A stretch of DNA of 64,000 bases from Nocardioides marmorisolisilvae. GTDB taxonomy: Bacteria; Actinomycetota; Actinomycetes; Propionibacteriales; Nocardioidaceae. The stretch is from contig NZ_RJSG01000006.1 in the NCBI RefSeq assembly GCF_003725775.1, forward strand, positions 1 through 64,000. Reading direction: 5' to 3'. The position numbers were made by a program, and so were the translations under genes. Positions 42,201 to 50,093 of this stretch are shown here, piece by piece. The stretch's first letter is position 1. The number at the start of each line of letters is the position of its first letter. The notes beneath the pieces were generated by a model. It made no database searches, was not told where the DNA came from, and was given only the letters and a program-made list of their open reading frames with translations.

Positions 42201-42822
42201 CGTCCGGAGCGGACCGCAGGCTGCCGGCGAAGACCGGCAGGCCGACCGCCTCGCCGGTCGCGTCGATCGCGTCCGCCAGCGCGTGCGCGAACCCCGCGTT
42301 GCCACTGGTCTCGTGAGCTCGGTAGAAGAGCACGCCGATGCGCGCGAGCTCGGGCTGGTCGAAGGTGGTTGCCACCGCGCCGCTCGGCGCCGGGCGTTCG
42401 CTCCAGCCCCACTCCGGCACCACCACCGGCGGCTCGAAGACCTCACCGGTGAGCAGCACCGTGTCCGAGCAGAACGCGTGCAGGTTCGTCAGGTTCGCCG
42501 GTCCGCCCTGGGCCAGGTAGGCGTGCGCTTGGGCGGCGATGCCGACCGGAACCGTGGACATCTCCATCAGCGAGGCGTCCGGCGCCTGCTCCCCGCCGAG
42601 CACGATGACCGGGATCTCCAGGCCGAGGACGACGTCGAAGCCGTCCTGCCACGAGCGCGGCGTCCCGAGCAGTCGGACGATGACGAGGTCGACGCCGGTC
42701 AGCAGCGCCTCGAGCGCCTGAACCTCGAGCCGGGCCGGGTTCGCCAGCAGGTAGTCCGCACCGCAGGCACGGGCACTGAGCAGATCGGTGTCGGACGTGG
42801 ACAGCAGCGCGATGCGGGCCAT
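39193..42822 (-). CDS. cobN: Cobaltochelatase large subunit CobN
   Basis: A 1,209-residue magnesium-chelatase-H-like protein that binds hydrogenobyrinate diamide and inserts cobalt together with an AAA+ partner. Family landmarks run through its length: an N-terminal domain (GVDLVIVRLLGTPRSWQDG), SAYPTKHSRVGNAVGLDTP (about 340), HAVVHLGKHGSMEWLPGK (about 535), VGLSAWGTSAMRTSGDDVAE (about 865), and the C-terminal FDATAGVVHDWMYEK. Length is normal. A cobalamin riboswitch precedes it. Its AAA+/VWA partner is encoded at 53099 as a ChlI/D fusion. Confidence 0.96.
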   Translation of the reverse strand: MARIALLSTSDTDLLSARACGADYLLANPARLEVQALEALLTGVDLVIVRLLGTPRSWQDGFDVVLGLEIPVIVLGGEQAPDASLMEMSTVPVGIAAQAHAYLAQGGPANLTNLHAFCSDTVLLTGEVFEPPVVVPEWGWSERPAPSGAVATTFDQPELARIGVLFYRAHETSGNAGFAHALADAIDATGEAVGLPVFAGSLRSAPDDLFEELGNLDALIVTVLAAGGSVPSSASAGGDDEGWDVERIKALDIPVLQGLCLTSSREEWAASDDGVTPLDSANQIAIPEFDGRIITVPFSFKEIDPDGLPHYVADPERCARVAGIAVGHARLRRLAPSERKVALMLSAYPTKHSRVGNAVGLDTPVSAIRLLRRLREDGYDLGEPGGEITRFLDLEDDTEAGNGLIHALIAAGGQDEEWLTNAQLTDSHVRIGVDDYTRWTADLPQDLREDIAAAWGPAPGSLFVNDSGEIVLATLRAGNVVLLIQPPRGFGENPVAIYHDPDMAPSHHYLAAYRWVAAPAKNGGWGAHAVVHLGKHGSMEWLPGKNAALSASCATDAAIADLPLIYPFLVNDPGEGAQAKRRAHATIVDHLVPPMARAESYGDIARLEQLLDEYGNVAAMDPAKLPALRAQIWTLMQAAQMHRDLGLDERPDDEEFDDFLLHVDGWLCEVKDAQIRDGLHVLGQAPEGEARVNLVLAILRATQIWGGEHAAVPGLRTALGLKDGSTAEVDDVEERARALVQQLEDAGWDPGAVDGLHDDPEVRRVLTFAATEVVPRLRRTTDELDAVLHALEGGYVPAGPSGSPLRGLVNVLPTGRNFYTVDPKAVPSRLAWETGVAMADSLLERHLADTGEYPRSVGLSAWGTSAMRTSGDDVAEVLALLGVRPSWDEASRRVNGLELVDLTELGRPRIDVTVRISGFFRDAFPHVVAMLDDAVRLAAEADEPHERNYVRAHAQADLAEHGDERRATTRIFGSKPGSYGAGILQVIEAGNWRDDNDLAEVYTQWGGYAYGRGLDGVSAAEDLRSNYRRISVAAKNIDTREHDIADSDDYFQFHGGMVATVRALTGTAPRAYVGDSTTRDAVRTRTLSEETARVFRARVVNPRWIAAMQRHGYKGAFELAATVDYLYGFDATAGVVHDWMYEKLAQEYVLDETNQQFLKDANPWALRGIVERLHEAAERGLWEEPDPELLGQLQAVYLEVEGDLEDRHG

Positions 42823-42867
42823 CGGACGGAGCCTCCTGAGGGGTTCTCGCCCCTCGTAGAAAGGTGG

Positions 42868-43003
42868 GTCCGTGGACAGTGTCTGACTCCACCCCCGGCA
42901 GAAAGGTGCGGCGGTCGCAGTCGCGACCGACTGGACCCCCAGCCGAAAGTGTCACAGTGGCGGAACCGTCTCGGACTTGCACCGAGTTCCTGGTCCCACG
43001 GAC
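42868..43003 (-). promoter_or_regulatory. Cobalamin riboswitch upstream of cobN-cobF
   Basis: The conserved core reads GGTGCAAGTCCGAGACGG followed by the B12 box CCGCCACTGTGAC and, near the 3' end, GTCAGACACTG. P1 can form between GTCCGTGG (minus strand, 43003-42996) and CCACGGAC (42875-42868). It lies about 45 bases before the cobN start and begins ten bases after the stop of the upstream acetyltransferase gene. It is expected to shut off cobN-cobF when adenosylcobalamin is plentiful. Confidence 0.93.
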
Positions 43004-43012
43004 GTGGAGCGG

Positions 43013-43588
43013 TCAGCCTACTTCTGCCCGCCACTCCTCAGCGAGGAGGGCGTAGAACATGCCGTCCATCCACGCACCCGAGCGGTGCAGCGAGTCCTTC
43101 ACGTTGTAGGCCTCGCGCCGCATCCCGAGCCGCTCCATGATCCGCCAGGACGGCTCGTTGTCGGCGAAGCACTGGGCGACGAGGCGCCGCAGCCCGAGGT
43201 CCTCGAAGCCGATCCGGATCAGCTCGGCCGCGGACTCGGTCCCGTAGCCCCGGCCCTGCACCGACGGATCGAGGCACCACCCGATCTCGGCCTGGGTGTC
43301 CTTGGCCTGGTCCTGGACCTCGCCCTGGGCCCACGGGCTCTCGACCCGGACCATCAGGTCTCCGACGAGCCGGCCGTCGGCCTCGACGATCAGCGTGCTC
43401 GCGAGCCGGTCGACCTCGGTCGACTTGGCCACGAACGCGTCGAGGTCCTTCGAGGCGTCGGTCATCCACATCCCGACGGGGTCCAGCCGGCGGTACTGCC
43501 AGATCGGCTCGAGGTCCGCCTCAACGGCGAGCCGGATCGAGAGGCGGGCGGTCTGCTTGGGCCAGGTCAGGTCGGCGAGGGTCGGCAC
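43013..43588 (-). CDS. GNAT family N-acetyltransferase (RimJ-like)
   Basis: A 191-residue acetyltransferase of the RimJ/RimL type. The acetyl-CoA-binding motif V-Q-G-R-G-Y-G-T lies at about 121-128 in LDPSVQGRGYGTESAAELI, preceded by EIGWCLD and followed by RRLVAQCFADNEPSWRIMERLGMRRE. Substrate unknown. It abuts the CbiX/ferredoxin gene with no spacing and ends right at the cobN riboswitch, so readthrough into cobN would have to pass the switch. Confidence 0.87.
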   Translation of the reverse strand: MPTLADLTWPKQTARLSIRLAVEADLEPIWQYRRLDPVGMWMTDASKDLDAFVAKSTEVDRLASTLIVEADGRLVGDLMVRVESPWAQGEVQDQAKDTQAEIGWCLDPSVQGRGYGTESAAELIRIGFEDLGLRRLVAQCFADNEPSWRIMERLGMRREAYNVKDSLHRSGAWMDGMFYALLAEEWRAEVG

Positions 43589-44299
43589 TCAGCGATCATC
43601 GCCGACCAGCGACCTGCGGGGCAGCCGCTTTTCCGCCAGCGGCTCACCTCCGAGGAGGTGCTCGGTCACGATCCGCTCCGCGGTGGCCGGATCCACACCG
43701 CCGTACCAGACGTCGTCGGGCTGGACGCTGACCACCGGCGCCTGGTTGCAGGGGAACTGGCAGCCGGTGTGGGTCACCAGCACGTCGTCGTCACCCAGTC
43801 CCGCGCGCATCAGCGCCAGGACCAGGGCCTCGGCCGAGGCGTCCGCGCCGAGTGCCGAACAGCGCGGGCCCCGGCAGAGGAGGACCTGGTGGCGGTGGTC
43901 CGGCACGTCCTCCCACGCTGGGGAGGTGAGTCCGGCCTCGTTCCCGGTCAACGGGCGCAGCACGTCGCGGGCGAGCTCGAGGTCGGCGAGCGACGTACCG
44001 GAGGCGAGGGCGGTGGCGACCTCGACGGCCGGGGCCCCGGGGCCGCGCTCACGCCACCACGCGGCCGCGATCCGGCGCAGCCACGACGCCGCCGGCGCCA
44101 TCGAGCCGAGGCTGACCCCGACCAGGACGATCCTGCGGTGCCCCTCGTCGGCGAGCCGGGTGAGCTCACGGGAGAGGCTGGGATCGGCGAGCTGGAGGAA
44201 CGCCAGCGAGCCTCCTGCGGCTCGCGCGGACGCGGCCAGCTCGTCGCGTGCGGAGACCTCGCGCGACGACATGCCCACCACGACCAAGACCTCGTCCAT
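43589..44299 (-). CDS. CbiX-like domain fused to a [2Fe-2S] ferredoxin-like domain
   Basis: A 236-residue protein. The N-terminal ~110 residues resemble half of a CbiX/SirB cobalt or iron chelatase (VVVGMSSREVSARDELAA, RIVLVGVSLG). The C-terminal ~100 residues are a thioredoxin-like [2Fe-2S] ferredoxin with cysteines in LLCRGPRCSALG and THTGCQFPCNQAP, followed by VWYGGVDPATAERIV. Such fusions occur in actinobacterial B12 clusters. It may support cobalt handling or electron supply to CobG-type chemistry, an inference. The ATG at 44299 fits the AGGAG site better than one eight codons earlier. Confidence 0.8.
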   Translation of the reverse strand: MDEVLVVVGMSSREVSARDELAASARAAGGSLAFLQLADPSLSRELTRLADEGHRRIVLVGVSLGSMAPAASWLRRIAAAWWRERGPGAPAVEVATALASGTSLADLELARDVLRPLTGNEAGLTSPAWEDVPDHRHQVLLCRGPRCSALGADASAEALVLALMRAGLGDDDVLVTHTGCQFPCNQAPVVSVQPDDVWYGGVDPATAERIVTEHLLGGEPLAEKRLPRRSLVGDDR

Positions 44300-44412
44300 G
44301 GTCCGAGATACTCCTTTCGCCATACTTAAAAGAGCAAACCTGCCGTGTGGAGCCGCCTGGCACGGGAAGATCAGTACTTGAACAACACGCAGGCCATGAT
44401 GCTAGGGATCCG

Positions 44413-46818
44413 ATGAAACGACTGCTCGCGGGAATCGTTCTCGCCGTCCTGGTGATCCTCGGCCTGCCGTGGGTCGCCTCCGCCGGACAGAACGACCCCT
44501 ACTTCAGCGTCCCGTCGACGAGCTACTCGGGCCAGCCGAGCAAGTTCAGCGTCCGGATCATCAACAACGTCGAGAACAGCACGCTCTCCGCGAGCGTCAG
44601 CGGCGCCGCCAGCGGCTCGATGAGCTGCGTCTCCGCCGGTGCGATCGGCGGACTGGGTCCGTACAAGTGCACCCTGGGCGGCAGCTACCGGCTGAACCCG
44701 GGAACGCTGACCGTGACGGCCCGCTCGACCAAGAGCGGCAAGACGGTCGGCTCGACGACGCACAGCGCCACGGTCTCGAGCCGGTTCGGGATCTCGGGCC
44801 ACACCAACCCGACCGAGGGTGACACCTTCTCGGTCAGCGGTCGCTACGACCACATCTCCGGGCAGAGCGACTTCAGCGTGCACGCGCGGGTCAGCGGCTC
44901 CGGCGGCACGGTCGCCGGGCAGTCGAGCACCTCGTGCAGCGCCTCGAACGGCTCGTACCGGTGCTCGCTGAAGTCCGCCAAGGGCAGCGGCAGCTCCTAC
45001 ACCGTCACCGTCACCGAGTCGCGCGGCGGCTTCTCGCGCAGCGCCTCGACCGGCGTCAGCGTGGCCGTCACCAGCGCCCCCCAGACCCCGGTGATCACCA
45101 GCGCCTCGAGCTACGACACCAAGAACGTGCCCACCTCGGTCTTCGGGACCGCCGGCCGGGCGGGGCTGCGCATCGAGGTCGCGGTCGACTCCGGCACCAG
45201 CTTCGCCTCGCCGACGAGCACCTGCACCTCGTCGGGTGCCAACGGCTTCTGGACCTGCTCGCTGCCCAAGCTCACCGTCGGCAAGCACACCATCGCGGCC
45301 CGGTCGATCGACCCGACCGACCCGACGAAGATCTCGCCGGTCGCGTTCCAGACCACGACGATCGTCAAGAAGGCCGGTCACAAGCCCAAGCCGACCGCGA
45401 CGCCCACGCCGACCGCCACCGAGTCCCCGGTGGCCGAGCCGCCGGTCGTCCAGGTCCCGCCCGTGGTCACCCCGCCCGTGGTCAAGAAGGCGTTCGACGG
45501 ACTGTCCCACCAGTTCTCCGAGCTGCTCGCGCTGCTCATCCTGGCGCTCGCGGTCACCGCACTGGCCCGCCCGGGCACCGTCTCGGCGGCCACCGGCGGG
45601 CGATCGGTCACCTTCGCCGACGAGAACGACGCGATCGCCGGCTTCGAGCTGTCCCAGCGCCGCGGCATCGGCATCGGCGACAACTCCCCGAGCTGGCGCG
45701 CCTTCGGCCACGACGCGACCGACTACTGGAGCCGGACGATGCCCGGCCTCCTCAACCGGTACAGCCCGTTCCTGGCGCGGCTGTCCGTGGACGGCATCGA
45801 CCTGCGCGCTGCGTTCGGGGCGCTCTGGTGGCTGTTCCCGTTCACCGGCGCCGCCCTCGGCCTGGTCGCGATCAACCAGGTCAGCGGCCCGGCGCTCGCC
45901 CCGAAGGTCGGGGTCCTGGTCGGCGTGATGGTGATCTCCGCCTTCGACGCCTTCGCCGGCTTCGTGGCCTCGGTCGTCTTCGGCGTCCTGCTGCTCGGGG
46001 ACGTGCTCACCGACAAGCACACGGCGCTCACCGTGCTCGCGGTCGGCTTCCTGTGGACCTCGCTGCCACTGGTCGCGACCTCGATCCGTCCGTTCCGCCG
46101 ACCCGGCGTGCTGTCGCTGCGCTACGGCTGGGACCGCGTTGCCGACCTGCTGATCACCTCGCTGCTGTGCGGGTGGATCGCGCAGAAGATCGCGCAGTCG
46201 ATGGACCTCTTCGCCGGTCGCGACACCGGCATCCCCGCACACGCGAACGCGATCGGCCTCGCCGCCGTCGCCGCGATCGCAGTCCGGGTCCTGTTCTCCC
46301 AGGCGGTCGAGGTCTGGTGGCCCGAGCGGCTGCGGCAGACCGAGGTCCAGGAGGACCTGCCCGAGACCGCGCTGTGGGCGGTGCTCGGCGGCATGTTCGT
46401 CCGGGTCTTCGTCTTCGCCTTCCTGGGCCACGCCTTCATCGGTGGTTGCTGGCAGTGGTACCTGGGCGTGCTGCTGTTCGCGTTGCCGGACCTGCTGCTG
46501 CTGGCCCGCGACTACTTCGGGCTGGCCTGGCAGGTGAAGGTCCCGCTGCCGGTCGGCGTGACGCACATCTTCCTGGTGGTCGTGGCCTGCACCCTGCTCG
46601 TCGCGTTCTCGGTCTCCAGCACGGACAGCCAGAGCGCTGCGTTGCGCTGGGCGTTCCTCGCGGCGGCGCTGGTCCCGGCCGGCCTGGCCGCGGCCCGGGT
46701 GTTCCGCGACGACGAGGACGGCGAGCAGCACGAGGGCTCCAGCTGGGACATGCAGCTGGCCGGTGCCGGCATCCTGCTGACCACGGTGATCCTGGCCGTG
46801 CACGGGTGGAACTTCTAG
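44413..46818 (+). CDS. Large membrane protein with Ig-like ectodomain, unknown
   Basis: Not recognised. An 801-residue protein with a signal peptide (about 1-25), then about 300 extracytoplasmic residues as three Ig-like units, each with a cysteine pair (SCVS...YKC, SCSA...YRC, TCTS...WTC). A Pro/Thr/Lys linker (about 318-355) follows. The C-terminal ~440 residues contain about ten hydrophobic segments. No transporter or enzyme motif is recognised. It lies between the CbiX/ferredoxin and cobG genes, so a link to cobalt or B12 is possible but unproven. Confidence 0.75.
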   Translation: MKRLLAGIVLAVLVILGLPWVASAGQNDPYFSVPSTSYSGQPSKFSVRIINNVENSTLSASVSGAASGSMSCVSAGAIGGLGPYKCTLGGSYRLNPGTLTVTARSTKSGKTVGSTTHSATVSSRFGISGHTNPTEGDTFSVSGRYDHISGQSDFSVHARVSGSGGTVAGQSSTSCSASNGSYRCSLKSAKGSGSSYTVTVTESRGGFSRSASTGVSVAVTSAPQTPVITSASSYDTKNVPTSVFGTAGRAGLRIEVAVDSGTSFASPTSTCTSSGANGFWTCSLPKLTVGKHTIAARSIDPTDPTKISPVAFQTTTIVKKAGHKPKPTATPTPTATESPVAEPPVVQVPPVVTPPVVKKAFDGLSHQFSELLALLILALAVTALARPGTVSAATGGRSVTFADENDAIAGFELSQRRGIGIGDNSPSWRAFGHDATDYWSRTMPGLLNRYSPFLARLSVDGIDLRAAFGALWWLFPFTGAALGLVAINQVSGPALAPKVGVLVGVMVISAFDAFAGFVASVVFGVLLLGDVLTDKHTALTVLAVGFLWTSLPLVATSIRPFRRPGVLSLRYGWDRVADLLITSLLCGWIAQKIAQSMDLFAGRDTGIPAHANAIGLAAVAAIAVRVLFSQAVEVWWPERLRQTEVQEDLPETALWAVLGGMFVRVFVFAFLGHAFIGGCWQWYLGVLLFALPDLLLLARDYFGLAWQVKVPLPVGVTHIFLVVVACTLLVAFSVSSTDSQSAALRWAFLAAALVPAGLAAARVFRDDEDGEQHEGSSWDMQLAGAGILLTTVILAVHGWNF

Positions 46819-46836
46819 GTCGGCAACAATGGCCGG

Positions 46837-47673
46837 GTGCCTGACGCCCCGACCGCCCGCACCCGCGGCGACCTCTGCCCCGGTGTGCTGCGACCCTGGC
46901 CCGCCGAGGACGGCGGCCTGGTCCGGCTGCGCCTGATCGGCGGCGCGCTGGAGTCGGAGCAGCTGCAGGCGTTGAGCGGGGTCGCGGCCCGGTACGGCGA
47001 CGGCGACGTGCACCTGACCGCCCGCGCGAACCTCCAGGTGCGCGGACTTCCTCTCGTGGACGGGCACCTGGCGGGCGAGGTCGTGGACGCCTTGGTCGCG
47101 ACCGGACTGCTCCCGCACCCGACCCACGAGCTGGTCCGCAACGTGATGCTCTCGCCGTTGAGCGGGGTCAACGGCGGAGTCGCGGACCTGCGCGACCTGG
47201 CCCGTGCGTACGACGAGCTGGTCTGCGCCGACCCGATCCTCGCGGGGCTGCCCGGCCGGTTCCTCACGGTGCTGGACGACGGCCGCGGTGACCTCCAGGC
47301 CCGCACCCTCGACCTGGGAGCGATGGCTGTCAGCGAGTCCGAGGTCCAGCTGCGCGCGGGCTCGGCCGGGTGGGGGGACGTGGTCGATCTGGATGCGGCC
47401 CCCGCGCGGCTGGTCGCACTGGCACACGAGTTCCTGGACCGCCGCGGCGCGGGCGACGCTGCCGCCTGGCACGTCGACGAGCTGGACCAGCCGCTGCTGG
47501 ACGGCAGCCGCGACGTCCGGACGCTGCGCAACGCCGGGCCGCTCCCGTACGGGCCGTTCGACGGCGGTGTCCACGTCGAGGTGCCGGACGGGGTGCTCAC
47601 GCCGACGCTGACCGACGCGCTCGAGGGACACCTGGTGGTCACCCCGTGGAACGGCGTCGTCGTCACCGCTTAG
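46837..47673 (+). CDS. cobG: CobG-like precorrin-3B synthase, C-terminally short
   Basis: A 278-residue protein like the first part of CobG, which uses siroheme or heme and a [4Fe-4S] cluster to make precorrin-3B. The sulfite/nitrite-reductase half-domain is clear (LVRLRLIGGALESEQLQALSG, DGDVHLTARANLQVRGL, LVRNVMLSPLSGV). The reading ends soon after HLVVTPWNGVVV. Typical CobG continues for about 100 residues and carries the cluster cysteines (a CxGRPGC-type motif), which are absent. A riboswitch follows within eight bases, so the missing part is not downstream. It may be truncated or changed in function. Confidence 0.75.
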   Translation: MPDAPTARTRGDLCPGVLRPWPAEDGGLVRLRLIGGALESEQLQALSGVAARYGDGDVHLTARANLQVRGLPLVDGHLAGEVVDALVATGLLPHPTHELVRNVMLSPLSGVNGGVADLRDLARAYDELVCADPILAGLPGRFLTVLDDGRGDLQARTLDLGAMAVSESEVQLRAGSAGWGDVVDLDAAPARLVALAHEFLDRRGAGDAAAWHVDELDQPLLDGSRDVRTLRNAGPLPYGPFDGGVHVEVPDGVLTPTLTDALEGHLVVTPWNGVVVTA

Positions 47674-47680
47674 GGTGCTG

Positions 47681-47810
47681 CTGATCCGCGGCGCAGGAAC
47701 CCGGTGCAAGTCCGGGGCGGTTCCGCCACTGTGACGCTGCCGATGGTTGAGGTGCGGTCGTTCTGCGACCGCCTCGAAACCCAGCGAAGTCAGACACTGA
47801 CGCGGGTCAG
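47681..47810 (+). promoter_or_regulatory. Cobalamin riboswitch upstream of cobH-cobIJ
   Basis: The core GGTGCAAGTCCGGGGCGG, B12 box CCGCCACTGTGAC and 3' element GAAGTCAGACACTG are present. P1 forms between CTGATCCGCG (47681-47690) and CGCGGGTCAG (47801-47810) with one bulge. A 37-base hairpin related to the dispersed repeat fills the variable arm at 47745-47781. It ends about 37 bases before the cobH start. Confidence 0.93.
47745..47781 (+). repeat. Hairpin form of the dispersed repeat inside a riboswitch
   Basis: GGTTGAG at one end and CTCGAAACC at the other enclose the stem GCGGTCG/CGACCGC with a short loop. The two ends match those of the 19-bp dispersed element. It forms a peripheral arm of the cobalamin riboswitch, between the B12 box and the 3' conserved segment. 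Confidence 0.6.
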
Positions 47811-47847
47811 AACATCCCCCTGACGGGCGAGAACCCCGAGGAGTGTC

Positions 47848-48510
47848 ATGGACCTGGTGCGACCACCCCGCCGTTACGACTACATCGACGACGGCGCCGC
47901 CATCTACGTCGACTCGTTCGCGACGATCCGCCGCGAGACCGGGCTCGCCCACGTGCCGGCCAACGCCGAGAAGGTCGTGGTCCGGATGGTGCACGGCAGC
48001 GGCCAGACCGACCTGGCTGCCGACGTCGCGGTCCACCCCGACCTGGTGCCGGCAGCGCGGGCCGCTCTGGAGGCCGGTGCGCCGATCCTCACCGACGCCC
48101 ACATGGTCGCCTCCGGCATCACCCGCGCACGGCTGCCGAAGGACAACGAGGTGTTCTGCACCCTGCGCGACCGACGGGTCGCGGACCTGGCGACGACCTT
48201 CGGCACCACCCGCTCAGCAGCCGCGCTCTCGCTCTGGGGCGACCGTCTCGACGGAGCGGTCGTCGCGATCGGGAACGCTCCCACCGCGCTGTTCCACCTG
48301 CTGGAGATGCTTCTCGACGGCGCCCCGCGGCCGGCCGCGATCCTCGGCATCCCGGTCGGGTTCATCGGAGCTGCGGAGTCGAAGCGTGCGCTGGCGACGT
48401 TCGCCGACGAGCACGGCATCGACGTGCCGTTCCTGACGGTGCACGGGCGCCGCGGTGGCTCCGCGATCACGGCGTCCGCGATCAACGCGATCGCCCAGGA
48501 GCGCGAGTGA
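47848..48510 (+). CDS. cobH: Precorrin-8X methylmutase CobH
   Basis: A 220-residue enzyme that moves a methyl group from C11 to C12 to form hydrogenobyrinate. The catalytic histidine is in RMVHGSGQTDL (about 49). Other family segments are DAHMVASGI, IGNAPTALFHLLEML and GIPVGFIGAAESK. First gene after the second riboswitch. Its stop overlaps the GTG of cobIJ by four bases. Length is normal. Confidence 0.95.
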   Translation: MDLVRPPRRYDYIDDGAAIYVDSFATIRRETGLAHVPANAEKVVVRMVHGSGQTDLAADVAVHPDLVPAARAALEAGAPILTDAHMVASGITRARLPKDNEVFCTLRDRRVADLATTFGTTRSAAALSLWGDRLDGAVVAIGNAPTALFHLLEMLLDGAPRPAAILGIPVGFIGAAESKRALATFADEHGIDVPFLTVHGRRGGSAITASAINAIAQERE

Positions 48511-50051
48511 GCGGCCGGTTCTACGGCGTCGGCGTCGGCCCCGGCGACCCCGAGCTGACGACGCTGAAGGCGGCCCGCCTGATCGCCGAGGCGGACGTGG
48601 TCGCGTACCACTCGGGCGTCGGCAAGGAGTCCAACGCCCGGCGGATCGCGGCCGACCTGATCCCCTCCGACGTCCTCGAGGAGAACCTCGTCTACCCGGT
48701 GACCACCGGTCTGACCGAGCACCCGGGCGGGTACGCCGGCGCAATGGCCGCGTTCTACGAGCAGAGTGCCGACCGGCTCGCGGCGCACCTCGAGGCCGGC
48801 CGCACCGTGGTGCTGCTCGCCGAGGGCGACCCGCTGTTCTACGGCTCGTACATGTACATGCACGACCGGCTCAGCGAGCGCTTCGAGACCGAGATCGTGC
48901 CCGGCGTACCGTCCTTCGCCGCGGCGACCGCGAGCGTGGCGACGCCCCTGGTGCGGCAGACCGACGTCCTGACGATCCTGCCGGGGACGCTGCCCGAGCC
49001 GGAGCTCGCCCGCCGCCTGGCCGACACCCAGGGCGCGATCATCATGAAGCTCGGCCGCACCTTCCCGAAGGTGCGCTCCGCCCTGGAGCAGGCCGGACGC
49101 CTCGACCACGCCATGTACGTCGAGCGCGCGTCGATGCCGGGACAGCGCTGGCTCCCGGTCGCCGAGGTCGACCCGGAGACCGTGCCGTACTTCTCGCTGA
49201 TCGTGGTCGCCGGTGACTCCGTCGCTCCCGACCCCACCGGCCGCCGTTCGGTGGTCGAGCAGTCCCCCTTGTTGGTTGAGCCGCGCCCTTTGTTGGTTGA
49301 GCCTGTCGAAACCCGCCGAGCTCAGGAGCTGGTCGTCGTGGGTCTCGGTCCCGGACCCGACCGGTGGCTCACCCCGGAGGCCTCCGAGGTCCTGGCCGTC
49401 GTCGACCACGTCGTCGGGTACGCCCCGTACGTCGACCGGGTCCCGCAGCGCACCGGCCTGAAGCGGCACTCCTCCGGCAACACCGTCGAGGTCGACCGGG
49501 CCCGGTTCGCGCTCGACCTGGCGCTGGCCGGCGAGAAGGTCGCGGTCGTCTCCGGTGGCGATGCCGGCGTCTTCGGGATGGCCTCCGCCGTGTTCGAGGC
49601 GGCCGAGGATCCGGCGTACGCGGCGGTTCCGATCCGCGTGGTGCCCGGGGTCAGCGCCGTCCAGGCCGTCGCCGCTCGGGCGGGGGCGCCGATCGGTGGC
49701 GACTTCGCGGTGATGAGCCTCTCGGACCGGCTCAAGCCGTGGCCGGTGATCGAGCGGCGCCTGCGGGCGATCGCCGAGGCCGACCTGGTGCTGGCGATCT
49801 ACAACCCGGCGTCGCGGTCGCGGACCACCCAGGTGGCGGAGGCGCAGAAGGTGCTGCTGGAGACGCGGTCCGCGGACACCCCGGTGATCGTCGGACGCGA
49901 TGTCGGGCGACCGGGAGAGTCGGTCACGGTCACCACCCTTGCCGAGCTCGAGGCCGACACGATCGACATGAAGTGCCTGCTGATCGTGGGGGCCCGGGGC
50001 ACCACCACGACCCGCGACGGACGCGTCTGGACCGCCCGCTTCGTGGAGTGA
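48507..50051 (+). CDS. cobIJ: Fused precorrin-2 C20- and precorrin-3B C17-methyltransferase
   Basis: A 514-residue two-domain methylase for two steps of corrin ring synthesis. CobI covers about 1-235 (GVGVGPGDPELTTLKA at the start, EGDPLFYGSYMYMH, then LGRTFPKVR). CobJ covers about 270-514 (VVGLGPGPDRWLTPEA, SGGDAGVFGMAS for ring contraction, AIYNPASRSR, GRDVGRPGE). The linker at about 250-270 (SPLLVEPRPLLVEPVET) is encoded by one partial and one complete copy of the dispersed repeat. CobIJ fusions are known; the linker origin is unusual. Confidence 0.95.
   Translation: MSGRFYGVGVGPGDPELTTLKAARLIAEADVVAYHSGVGKESNARRIAADLIPSDVLEENLVYPVTTGLTEHPGGYAGAMAAFYEQSADRLAAHLEAGRTVVLLAEGDPLFYGSYMYMHDRLSERFETEIVPGVPSFAAATASVATPLVRQTDVLTILPGTLPEPELARRLADTQGAIIMKLGRTFPKVRSALEQAGRLDHAMYVERASMPGQRWLPVAEVDPETVPYFSLIVVAGDSVAPDPTGRRSVVEQSPLLVEPRPLLVEPVETRRAQELVVVGLGPGPDRWLTPEASEVLAVVDHVVGYAPYVDRVPQRTGLKRHSSGNTVEVDRARFALDLALAGEKVAVVSGGDAGVFGMASAVFEAAEDPAYAAVPIRVVPGVSAVQAVAARAGAPIGGDFAVMSLSDRLKPWPVIERRLRAIAEADLVLAIYNPASRSRTTQVAEAQKVLLETRSADTPVIVGRDVGRPGESVTVTTLAELEADTIDMKCLLIVGARGTTTTRDGRVWTARFVE
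49274..49313 (+). repeat. Dispersed repeat translated within the cobIJ linker
   Basis: A partial copy (GGTTGAG, 49274-49280) is followed by an exact GGTTGAGCCTGTCGAAACC at 49295-49313. Read in frame it encodes LVEPVET. It sits exactly between the CobI and CobJ domains. Confidence 0.9.
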
Positions 50052-50074
50052 CCCCTCTTAGTGAGGCTGATTAG

Positions 50075-50093
50075 TTAGGTTAGCCTTACCTCA
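50075..50093 (+). promoter_or_regulatory. DtxR/IdeR-type iron box
   Basis: TTAGGTTAGCCTTACCTCA matches the actinobacterial iron box (TWAGGTWAGSCTWACCTWA) at all but about one position. Its last base is the A of the following ATG, so bound repressor would cover the start of transcription and translation. Confidence 0.88.

Noticed and set aside
39178-43140. A 1,320-codon open frame opposite cobN
   Set aside because: Antisense shadow with Arg/Val/Leu-rich, motif-free translation; cobN matches its family along its full length.
44300-44412. Riboswitch-like leader before the 801-residue gene
   Set aside because: It has a short GCCGTG/CACGG pairing, but no conserved core of cobalamin or any other riboswitch that I know.
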